Positions 1 through 11,000 of a DNA stretch of 64,000 bases are shown one piece after another. Position 1 is the stretch's first letter, and each line of letters starts with the position of its first letter. The position numbers and the translations under genes were made by a program. The notes under the pieces were generated by a model that was not told where the DNA came from, searched no databases, and saw only the letters and a list, made by a program, of their open reading frames with translations. The stretch lies in the NCBI GenBank assembly GCA_013298075.1, contig JAAFJG010000003.1, forward strand, positions 62,001 through 126,000, in the 5' to 3' direction. The stretch comes from Cytophagales bacterium (GTDB lineage: Bacteria; Bacteroidota; Bacteroidia; Cytophagales; Microscillaceae).

Positions 1-1
1 T

Positions 2-157
2 TTTATCTATAGCCAAAATATCAATGATAATTTTCCAATGAATACAAGATATTTTACAGGATCAGGCTATAATTTAGATTATAATGATATAAATCAAAGG
101 CAAAGTAATCAGCATAGGGCGTTTGCTTTGTTTGGTAAAATATTTTTGTATTTTTAA
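2..157 (+). CDS. C-terminal end of an outer-membrane beta-barrel protein (partial)
   Basis: An open frame enters from the left edge and stops at 155-157. Only about 51 residues are visible. They are rich in Tyr, Asn and Phe and end in FGKIFLYF. Alternating aromatic residues with a C-terminal Phe are typical of the last strand of a Bacteroidota outer-membrane barrel such as a TonB-dependent receptor, but too little is present to name the family. A strong hairpin follows immediately and probably ends the transcript. Confidence 0.55.
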   Translation, partial: FIYSQNINDNFPMNTRYFTGSGYNLDYNDINQRQSNQHRAFALFGKIFLYF

Positions 158-159
158 AA

Positions 160-305
160 AAATAATTACCAAGAATTAAAAAAAGTCTTGGTAATTATTT
201 TATTTCAGTTTGTTACCCTCACGAATAGATTCGCAAACACTGAGATAAACCTCTCCTTTCATCTTTTTTTATATAAAAATGGTATATAATTAGTGGAAAT
301 CATTG
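160..305 (-). ncRNA. Candidate small RNA or micro-peptide unit
   Basis: A promoter-like sequence at 312-342 and a terminator at 161-199 enclose about 145 nt on the minus strand. The predicted RNA can form a small CGAAT/ATTCG hairpin. It also holds one short ORF at 200-262, MKGEVYLSVCESIREGNKLK (20 aa), ending at the terminator. It may be a regulatory RNA, a leader or a micro-protein. I do not recognise it; the call rests on signal spacing alone. Confidence 0.35.
161..204. terminator. Bidirectional rho-independent terminator
   Basis: A perfect 14-bp inverted repeat (161-174 with 186-199) is followed by T-rich sequence on both sides. It can end the barrel gene on the plus strand and the small minus-strand unit that begins near 305. 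Confidence 0.75.
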
Positions 306-311
306 AATACG

Positions 312-342
312 CAAAGGTAAACCACTTTTTTGACAATTCCAA
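312..342 (-). promoter_or_regulatory. Bacteroidota-type promoter
   Basis: Read on the minus strand, TACCTTTG (complement of 312-319) lies 20 bp downstream of a TTG (complement of 340-342). This matches the -7/-33 promoter of the phylum's primary sigma factor. No annotated gene follows, only the small unit at 160-305. Confidence 0.5.
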
Positions 343-533
343 GTAAAAACTTCCAGCACAAAATGATTTTTTAAGACTCTTTTTTGACCTAAAACGTTTA
401 TTATCAAAACAATTAGACGAAAAATCGTGTCAAAGCCAAGAAAAAATGTAGAATTGAAAGCGGCGAACAAAATTTAGAGGAAGAATAAAATCATATAAAT
501 ATTTTGGGCGATAACAGGCTATCGTGCAAGCAC

Positions 534-588
534 AGAGACAAAAAGGCAAAAACACTTCGTTCCTACGTGTTTTTGCCTTTTTGTCTCT
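534..588. repeat. Long palindromic intergenic element (22-bp perfect arms)
   Basis: Arms 534-555 and 567-588 are perfect complements around an 11-nt loop. It lies downstream of the porin gene's 3' end but has no U-run after it on the minus strand, so it is more like a REP-type palindrome than a plain terminator. A second, unrelated long palindrome lies at 17046-17118. Confidence 0.6.
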
Positions 589-646
589 ACAATACTGCTT
601 CTATCCTTATCGCAAACAGCCAATTTTGAAACAGCCAACTATTTTC

Positions 647-1882
647 CTATTTGAATAAAAAACAAGTTAATTGCAATTTTACTTCTCCGCCTGATTTTGT
701 TTCTGTAGTCAAACCATTGAAACGACCATAAAAAATTTGTTCATATTGCAATTTTAAATTACAATTAAAATCATTGATATAATAATTTAATCCGCCACCA
801 ATTCTTGATTCTGAAAAAACAGTATTAAAACTACCTTTAGATTGTGAAGTAGCATTGATTGGAAACGAATTATTTGCCACTCTATTTGGGTTTAATAAAT
901 ATTGCGTATCACTCACATTCATATTTTGTGCTTCGTATTTGATATAAGGTTGCAGTTTTGAGTTTGGAAAATAATAACCAACTTCTCCAAAAATAATACT
1001 TTGATTTGGTACTAATGGCGTAAAAGATTTTGCATTAGTGGTATTATTACCGCCTGACAAATACATATATCCTGCGTGTGCGGTCAATGCCCCCTCCCCT
1101 ACTGTTACATCAGCAAAAACATCCCCTGCAATATTGAAATAATCGTCTTGTATATCAATCCCCGCTCCTACTGCAAATATTTCTTTTTGTCCGAGATTAG
1201 TTCCTGAGTAATAATGTTCTTTTTCTACGTCTAAAAAGTTATAATTTAATCTTAAATTTGCCCTTAGATTTGAATATTTACTCGTTGCACGCCCTCTAAA
1301 AACTCCTCCTCTAATTTCTAATCTTTCCTCAAATACATAACTTCTAAAACTAACTCCCAAATCACGTCCAAAATTATTTTGTAAAGCTTGATTTTGAAAT
1401 AAATTATAAGGATATTGATACCAACCAAATTCCAAACCCATCAAAGTAACAGGCGATTGCATTCCTTGTCGATTTACGCCTGTGAGTTGCATACCCGCAT
1501 AAATCAAAAAATTATCAGACACTTTATGTTCTACTTGTGCATCTAAAATAATTAGTTTTGGGTCTTGTATGCTTTTGGTCGAATCCACAAAACCAATCGG
1601 TGATAAAATTTCAGTTTGCATAAATACAGAAGTTTTTTCTGTTAATTTTGCCCCTGCCATTAACCTTGCTCTCCAAATTTGTAGTTGAGTTCCCCAACCG
1701 CGCCCATTGTCTAATAAAGGACTTTGTGGTCTATCTTGTGTAAAAACGCCTTGCATTTGCAAAAAAGCACCAAACTGCACAGAAGGTTTAAAAGTGGTCG
1801 TGTCTTTTGTTTGTGCCAATATAGATAAAGGCAAAGCACACAAAAATAACAAAATTGAATATGTAAATAATATTTTTTTCAT
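647..1882 (-). CDS. Phosphate-selective porin O/P-like outer-membrane protein
   Basis: This 411-residue protein has a signal peptide (about residues 1-23, ending ILAQ) followed by an all-beta pattern of alternating polar and aromatic strands. The WRARLMAGAKLTEKTSVFMQTE region near residues 69-90 and the C-terminal LKLQYEQIFYGRF plus a final Phe-Lys resemble the OprP/OprO porin family of Bacteroidota. Such proteins form trimeric channels for phosphate or other anions. It appears monocistronic, with no adjacent phosphate-uptake genes, so the substrate is unknown. The start is an ATG at 1880-1882. Confidence 0.7.
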   Translation of the reverse strand: MKKILFTYSILLFLCALPLSILAQTKDTTTFKPSVQFGAFLQMQGVFTQDRPQSPLLDNGRGWGTQLQIWRARLMAGAKLTEKTSVFMQTEILSPIGFVDSTKSIQDPKLIILDAQVEHKVSDNFLIYAGMQLTGVNRQGMQSPVTLMGLEFGWYQYPYNLFQNQALQNNFGRDLGVSFRSYVFEERLEIRGGVFRGRATSKYSNLRANLRLNYNFLDVEKEHYYSGTNLGQKEIFAVGAGIDIQDDYFNIAGDVFADVTVGEGALTAHAGYMYLSGGNNTTNAKSFTPLVPNQSIIFGEVGYYFPNSKLQPYIKYEAQNMNVSDTQYLLNPNRVANNSFPINATSQSKGSFNTVFSESRIGGGLNYYINDFNCNLKLQYEQIFYGRFNGLTTETKSGGEVKLQLTCFLFK

Positions 1883-1964
1883 ATTGTTGTATTTTTTTTT
1901 AAATGAAATAAGATAAAAATAAAGTAAATAAAGTAAATAAATAAATTCAAAAAAGTATAAAGCA

Positions 1965-1994
1965 AAAAGAGTGCCTTTTACAAGGCACTCTTTT
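1965..1994 (-). terminator. Rho-independent terminator of the giant secreted-protein gene
   Basis: A 13-bp perfect stem (1965-1977 with 1982-1994) with a 4-nt loop lies 28 bp past the stop of the 11-kb gene. T-rich sequence follows in the minus direction. Confidence 0.85.
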
Positions 1995-2022
1995 AATTTT
2001 TATGAGGTATATTTGAAAATGA

Positions 2023-5000
2023 TTATCTTCTTACAATTCGAACCGCAGCTTTTCCACGTTTGTTTTCTAAATGTAATAAATAAACACCATTCGCCAAATG
2101 TCCTAGTCTTAATTGAATTTCTTCAACGCTATCAGTAATTTCGGCTTTGTCTTCAAAGACAACTTTTCCAGATAAATCTAATACTTTTACTGTGTAATCT
2201 CCTTTTGAGTTATTATCAAATCTCACATTGAAATCTGACGCACTCGGATTAGGATATACTGTAACGATTGGTTTTCCAAATTCTTCAATCGCAGTAACAT
2301 TATTGATACCAGTTCCTGATATTGTAAATGTTGATGTTCCTGAAATCGCATCACTATTTACTAAAACAGTTCCACTAAACGATCCTACACTACTTGGTGC
2401 AAATGTTACGGTTACAATTTGAGAACTTGCTGCTGGAATTACACCTGCAAATGCACCACTAAATCCAGTTGGATATTGAATACTTGAGATAGTCAATGGC
2501 GAGTTTCCATTATTTCTAATCGTAAATGTAGAAGTTCCAGATTGACCTACAATCACATCGGCAAGTCTTAAACTATCTACTATCGGTCCAAAAATCACTG
2601 GCATAATCAAAGCAATTACTCTTGTTGGTACAGGATTGATTGCTAATGTATAACTAATTGTTCCAGTACAACCTATCGCATCTGTTACTCTTACAGAGAA
2701 AGTAGAAGTGGCAGGAGCAGCCACCGTACCAGTCAAAGCACCGTTTGTTGCTAAGGTAAGACCTGTTGGCAATGTACCTGTCGTTACTACATAACTATAA
2801 GGAGCTGTACCACCTGTAGAAGTCAAGGTTTGATTATAGAATAAACCTATAATTCCAGAGTTCAATGTGGCAGGCGTAATAGTTACCGCCGTACACGCAG
2901 CATTGATAGTCATAACATATAAACCACTTCCCGTACAACCATTTGCATCAGTAGCAGTAACATTCACATTAGCAGTACCTGTTGTGGTTGGCGTACCTGA
3001 AATAACACCTGCTGGAGTCATAGATAAACCTACTGGCAATGTACCATTACTTACAGAGAATACATAAGGTGCAACACCACCTGTGGCTACTATGGTTGTG
3101 GCTGTATAAGCCGCACCTACATTACCCGCTGGCATAGTTGCTGGATTTAATAAAATTAGAGGACAACCAGAATTGATTTGCAATCCGAATACTTTAGTAA
3201 TAGAACAAAGACCTTGTGTCAAAGTTACCGTTACACTATTCGTTCCGAAAGTCGTTACTGTTCCTGAAATCACCCCTGTTGTAGCATTCATTGTCATGCC
3301 CGTTGGCAAACCTGTCGCAGACCAAGAAATTGTGCCTGTATAACCTGTTTGTGCCAATGTAATAGTATAAGGAACATTGATAAAACCTATTGGTAAAGTT
3401 GCGGTTGTAATAGAAACAACTGGACAAGTAACATTCCAAGTATAGTCTCTTGTCGTAGGACAAGGACCGTTAGTTTGTGTGGCTGTTACAGTTCCTGCAA
3501 ATGAACCTAAAACCGTAGCCGTTCCTGAGAAAGTACCTGTAGCAGTATTAAATGTAATACCCATTGGTAAAGTTCCCGTTTGCGACCATACCACTGCACT
3601 TGTATTTCCTATGGTACTCATTACTTGCGTATAAGGAATGTTTGGTACTGGCGTAGGAATAACAGCAGGTGTAACTGTAATGACTGGACAATTTACGTTA
3701 ATTGTATAGTTATTTGTTAAAGAACAAGGACTGCCTTGCGTACCAATCACTGCGAAAGTGAAAGCACCTGTAGCACTTGGTGTACCTGAAAGTACGCCTG
3801 TAGCCACATCAAACGTCATACCTGTTGGTATTGTACCTGTTGTACTATATGTAATAGCAAGTGTATTTCCTGCTGTTGCAAAAGTATAACTCACCGCTGT
3901 ACCTGCTACTAAAGTTGCTGGTACTGCTGGTGTAGGTGTCAAAGTAATGACTGGACAATTTACCGCAAAAGTATAAGTATTTGTTACCGTACAAACTCCT
4001 GTCTGAGTAGCAGTAACTACATAACCTGTAGAGGCTGTAACCGTTGTTGGTGTACCTGTAATTGCTCCTGTGCTTGTATCCAAAGTTAAACCTGCTGGTA
4101 ATGCTGGTAAAACTGAATATGTAATTGGTAATGTATTACCTGTAACAACTGCATTTATATTATACGAAGTTCCTACCGTAGCGGCACTAGCAGTTGTATT
4201 TGTAAATGTTATCGTTGGGCAATTTACTATCCAAGTATAAGGTTGAGGCACCGTACAACCACCTATACCTACAGTTAAGTTTATCTCAAAAGTATATGTA
4301 CCTGCTACTGTTGGCGTACCACTCAATGTAGCCGTTGCCACATCAAAAGTAACACCAGTTGGTAAAGTACCTGTCCCCAAAGACCAAGTAAATGGAGGAT
4401 TTGCACCTGTTTGAGAAACTACTACGTTTACGCTTGTTCCTACTGTTGCATTTGCCAAAGTAGCAGGGCTAAATAATGGAGTAGCACAAGCCACTACAAC
4501 AGAATAGTTAATCGTTGTAGAACAACCTGAAGCATTATCCGTAGCCGTAAAAGTCAATGGATATGTTCCAAATGTAGTTGGCGCACCTGACAATGTGGCT
4601 GTTCCAGCATTAAAACTCAAACCAGGCACACTACCAGTTGTTAAAGCAAATGTATAAACATTCGTCAAGCCTACAGCAGTCGCAGATAACGTTTGTGAGT
4701 AAGCTGTATTAACTAAACTACTTGGTAAAGTAACAGGGCTAATTGTAATAGTCGGGCAACCAATCACTATTGTATATACTTGTGTAAATACGCAAGTTAA
4801 TTGACTTATTTGCATTGTAAAGGTATATGAACCAGAAACCGTTGGCGTACCTGAAATCTCACCTGTTGTTGTATTTAAAGTTAAACCTGTTGGCAAACTA
4901 CCCGCACTTATCGACCATGATGATGGCAATACTAAACCCGTTTGAGTAACTATTTGAGAGTATGCTACTCCAACCGTACCATTCGCTGGTGCAGTGCCAA

Positions 5001-8000
5001 AAGTAGGAACTGGACAAGCAATCACTATTGTATAAACTTGTGTATAAGTACAAGTAGATTGTTGTGCTTGGACTGTAAATGTATATGAACCAGCAGAATT
5101 TGGTGTTCCTGAAATTACACCTGTTGTTGCATTTAAAGTCAATCCTAATGGTAAACTATTATTACTTATTGACCATGCAATAGGTGCAACTAAACCAGTT
5201 TGAGTAACCGTTTGAGAATATACAACTCCAACCGTACCATCTGCTGGTGCTGTTCCAAATGTAACAGAAGCAGCTGGAAGGCAATCTATAATCAATGTAT
5301 AAGCACGTGTGTTGGTACAAAATCCATCAGCCACTTGTACAGTAAAATTAAACGTACCTGCTACTGAAGGCGTTCCTGATAAAAGACCAGAAGTTGCATT
5401 CAAAGTAAGACCTGTTGGCAACGCACCTGCAGAAACTGACCAAGCAAGAGTACCTGTTAATCCTGTTTGTGTAATTGCTTGTGAATACGCAGTATTCAAT
5501 GTTCCATTAGATAATGTAGCAGGGCTAATCACTAATGAAGCAGTAAATTCATACGCTCCCATATCTGGCGTAGAAACGCTTCTCGGAAGTGGAACAATAT
5601 CAGTCGTTATTCCTGCTATTACAACACCTTTATTATCAACTCTACACGAAGTAGGCAATAAGTTAGTAGGAGTAGTAAAAATTGGATTTTGGTTTAATGA
5701 ATTTACATCTTGAGCTGTAGCCGTTTGCCAATTTGCCAAAGTTGCTCTTGCCGAAGTTAAGAAACCTACACTTCCGCCTGCTGCTGTAAAATAATCATTA
5801 TAATTTATACTTGTGAAAGCTGTATTGGCTGTAGCAGTATAAATAGCATAACGTGTACCCGTTGTTTGAGAATTTACAAAAATATTATTTCTGATATTTA
5901 AAGCAGTAGCACTCGAAACAATATTTATAGCAGCAGAATTACCAGCAGTAGCCTGATTGGTATTCATATTGACTGAGTTATAGTAGATATTATAGCCACC
6001 ACCCGCATTTACCATTATACCATATCCATTATCATCATTTGCCCAACCTGATGCAAAACCATAAGAAGCAACATCTGTTATCGTATTGTTAAATATATTA
6101 ACATTAGTATTTGTACTTGATGAATTCAAGAAAATACCATTTGATCCATATCCACCAGTATTTGTATTTTTAACGTTAGTAATTTGGTTATTACTTACAG
6201 TACCTCCGTTAATAATTGCGCCAATTAAAATTCCCGTTGATGTATTAATTGATGACGTAGATATGCCATTGATTTGATTATTGTTAATAATAAATCCTTG
6301 TGCATTTTGTACAGCTATTGCTCTAAGAGGCTGATTAGCTACTATGGTTGCATCACCCACAAGGTTATTATTAATTACCCAGCCTTGATCAGGCGTAATT
6401 ACATTACCAGTAGCAAAAACACCATTTTGACTTTTAGATAACGTATTATTGATAATAGAAATATTGTTATTAGGTATATTTGCTGCTGAACCCAAAACAC
6501 TACCACCTATCAAAATACTTGCAAGAGTTGTAGTACCCGCATTACCTATGACAATTAAATTTCTAAATGTATTATTAGTGGCAGCATCTGTAACACTTGC
6601 ACTTGAGTTCCAAATTACTGCACCAGCAGTATTTGTATTTTCAAAAGTCAAGTTTTTTGTGGTCGTATTATTATTAGACCCATCAATAGTTACAAAATCT
6701 GCCCCATTCAATCTAAGAATAGCATTTGCATTACTACCAGAAATAGATGATGTTACACCAGTACCAGGTTTAATCGTCAAAGTATTAACAGCACTTGCTT
6801 GTGTATTATTATTAACTACAATCGGATATGTTTCTGACGGATAAGTAGCATCTACCAAAGAGAATGTTACTGCACCACCCAAACAAGCCGTATTATAGGC
6901 ATTAACAGCCGCTGTTAAAGTCGTATAAGTTTGTGAAACACCCACATTATAATTTCCTGATAATAAAATAGTATTTGTATAAGCAAAAGGAGTTGTTGGC
7001 GGCGTTGTAACAGCTGGCGGACTTGGTGTAAATCCAGATGCTCCCAAAGAAGGTAACGAACCCGTATTCCCTAAGTTATCTTGTGCCATGACATAATAAG
7101 AAATTACATCATTTACTAATGAACCTGTACCAAGAGTAAATTGATATTGACTACCACTTATAAAAGTTGCCGTAGCTGCTTGATAAGCACCCGCATTAAT
7201 TCTCCAATATAAAACAGGTAAACCTGCTCCAGAGGTAGGCATACCATCCACATCTGTAATATTTACGGTGAGCGTTCTTGCTCCAACATTACAATTATTT
7301 GCCAATGGCGTAAGTACGATAATTGGATAGGAAAAGAAATTACCTGCATCTGCTCCAATATCTACTGGTGAATTGGCACTTCTTATTTCCGCATCAAAGT
7401 CGACAGTAACCGAAGGAATATCTACTCCTGTTCCCTCTACCGCTGATGGAAAAGGTGTATTGATATGTAAATCACCGTTAGCTGCATTGATAAAATTAAC
7501 ACTTGAATTAACACTATTAGTTTCACTTGCTGAATTAGTTTGCCAAGTGGCGAAAGTTCTTGGTGTTGTCCAATGACCTAAATTAGCAGGAGTTGCTACA
7601 TTCAATACGTTAAAATTAGAAGCATTTGCTCCCCAACCTGTTGCACTTGCAGTAGCACCAAAATTATTACCAATGGCATAATGAGCGCCTGTACCTCCAC
7701 TTCTTGTATTGATAAACACATTATTGCGAATATCTACTGGAGTGGTAATAGCAGTAGTAGAAAAATCACCTCTCATCAATCCAAATGAAGGCAAAGCACC
7801 CGCAGTCGCATTTCCTGTAATAAATACTGAATTATGATATATTTTAATAGGTGTTGTATTAGTAAAAGAGTTAAGAATACCCACAAAAGATGTATTAGTT
7901 GTTTGTGCATTTCCTAATGATACCATATTATTTGCCAAAGTCAAATCATCTAAGCTTGATCGTAGTATAAAACCAGCAACAATAGGTGGTGCAGTTAGCG

Positions 8001-11000
8001 TAGTACCCGTAGAAGCATTTGTTAATCCAAAAATTTGATTTCTTGTAACACTTGCTACTCCAGTAGCATTTATTCCTATCCCTGACACAATAGTAGCAGT
8101 AGTACCTGTATTAGTTGCTGATAAAGCTGATATAGTATTTCTACTAATATCTACTAATAAACCAGTTGCTGCCCAAGTATGAATACCTTGTACTGATGCC
8201 GCTGCACCTGCCTGAGAAATATTAGTATTAGCACCTGATAAATTTCTAATTGTATTTTGATTAATTGTAAGTGCACCACTTCCACCTCCATAATAGATAC
8301 CACGAATAAAAGCATCTGTGGTAGTAGCATTTTGATTTATATTTGCAATAGTGTTATTATTAATAGTAGTAACACCACTTGTAATATTGATACCTAATAC
8401 CGTTTGAGTACCCACAGTAGAAGCTGTTGACGCGTTAATGCTATTAGTAACCGTAGTACTTCCTATTGTATTATTGGTAATATTATTCGTTCCTATTGCA
8501 GAAGAGATACCATTAATACTCACAGCAAAAGATGGAGTCGAGCCTTTCGCATCAATAGACCCAATAATATTGTTACTAATTGTATTGATACCTGTAGCTG
8601 TAGGTCCAATAGTGATACCTATCACCGAACCTGTTAAAGAAGCAGAACTTGTTACATCAATAGCACCTGTCGTGGTAGTATTACCTATTGTATTACCAAT
8701 AATATTTACATCAGCAGGACCTGAACCAAAAATACCAATAAACATTCCGCCTGTACTTGCGGTAGTCATTGTAATATTTGTGATAACATTATTTTGGATC
8801 ATAACAGAAGGAAGACCTACTAATGTTCCTTGTGTACTTATACCACGATAGTTAAATGCTACCCCTACCCCACTGTTATAAGTTGTAACTCCTGTACCTG
8901 TTGCATTAGCAAAACCTATAATATTTCCACTAATATTATGCCCATTCCCTGAACTGGATAGAATACCAAAACCGGTCATTCCTGTTGTAACTGTCCTTGG
9001 GGCTGTTTGATATATTTTATTATTAGTGATAGTCCAAGTGTTATTATTACTGTTGATATTGATAGCGGAAAAAATAGTTGTGGGACTAAATATATTCGCA
9101 AAATTATTACCTGTTACAGTGCAATTACTATTGTCTATTGTTGGACTTGCCCCTATTGAAAGAAAACCAACTAATGGAAGATTGACACCAACTCCTGTAA
9201 TAGTATTATTACTAATTGTATTATTGTCATTTCCTACTACATTTCCACCTGCTATATATATTACAGCACCTGTACCTCCAGTAATAGCACCCTGCACAAT
9301 CGTATTTGTGATAGTGTTAAAAGTGGCATCATTAACAAATGCAATGGTATTAGTAGAAGGAGTAACAGATGTATTAGATATAGTCAATGTACTCGTTCCG
9401 TTTACTCCATTGATAGTAACATAATCTGCTCCATTAAGTATTATCAAAGCAGTAGTATTAGTACCTGAAATAACCACATTACCTGCAGTCGTAGAAGGTG
9501 TAATAGTTAATGTATTGATAGCACTTGTCGCAGCAATTTGATTGATAATAATTGGATAAGTTTCAGAAGGATAAGTTGCATCTATCAAACTAAAAACAAC
9601 TGGACCTGTTACACAACCTGCATTATAATTTAATATTGCTTGTGTAAGGGTAGTAAATTGCCCCCCTACTCCCACTGTATAAGTACCATTTAAGGTAGGT
9701 GCATTGGCGTAAGAATTAGGCGTAGTGGGTGGTGTTGAAGCGGCTGGCGGATTGGCTGTAAAACCTGCCGCACCTGCTGAAGGCAACGCACCTATATTTG
9801 GAGTTGCTGCATTGTCTTGTGCTACCACATAATAGGTAATAACATCACCCGTAACAGAACCTATACCTATAGAAAATTGATACTGATTACCCCCTAAAGA
9901 AGTTCCTACTGCTGGTAAATATGCACCTGCATTAATTCTAAAGTAAGCCACTGGCAAACCTGCCCCCGAAGTAGGTACTCCACTATTATCAATAATAGTA
10001 GCAACCAACGTTGTAGCCCCTGCAACACAACTTCCTGTGATAGGAGTATATGTAATAGTAGGCGGTACTAAATCTAAATAAATATAATCGCCTTCATAAG
10101 CACCTAAATCAGGTGAAAAACCACCACCATTTGTTTGGGCTGGTTTTGGATAACCTGTTCTAAGATTTAGTCCATTATAAGCATTGACAGCATCTGCAAA
10201 ACCTGCAATTACTGCCCCACCACTTTCTGCTAATGTAGCACCTGAAGGAGTTAGATAAGTAGCATTTGAACCAGTAGTAGAAACAAAACTCATATCTTGC
10301 TCAACTGACTGCTGATCTCTATTCACCATAAATGCTTTCATCTGTGCGAAAGTATTTTGAGCATTAACAGCGGGAATTGTGTTCCCTTCAGCATAAGTTA
10401 GATAATTTGTGATACCTGCTGTTGGATTAACCCAATACAAGTTATTATTTGAAGTAGTAGCATAGTTCGTTGGTACAACGCCTGCAGTACCTGCACTTCT
10501 TCTTAAACACGCAGTAATACCACCTGTCAGACCCGCCGTAGATGTATTTACTAAAATATTATTTCTTAAATTTAAAGTCGTTACTGTGCTACTATAAGTA
10601 ATACAAGTAGTACCAAAAGTAGTAGCAGATGAACTTACAGCATTTAATCTAATCGTATTATGAAATACATTATAAGTAGATGTTGCACTTAAATTCAAAC
10701 CCTGAACAGCATTTGTTCCTACAGAAGCAGTTGCACGCAAATCACCTATGATATTATTACTAATATCAAACCTTGTACCTGCTGTAAAATTAATACCATT
10801 TACAGTCGTTCCTCCTTGATTACCCGATATATCATAGATTTTATTTCTTGAAATAACAGTACCCGTTGCAGGAGCATTACCCATACTAATTCCACTAATG
10901 GTTATTGATGTACTCGTAGAAGACAATGTATTGATTGTATTATTTGTAATCACAATACCTGCGGAAGTATTTGAACAACTAATTCCTATTACTGTACCAA

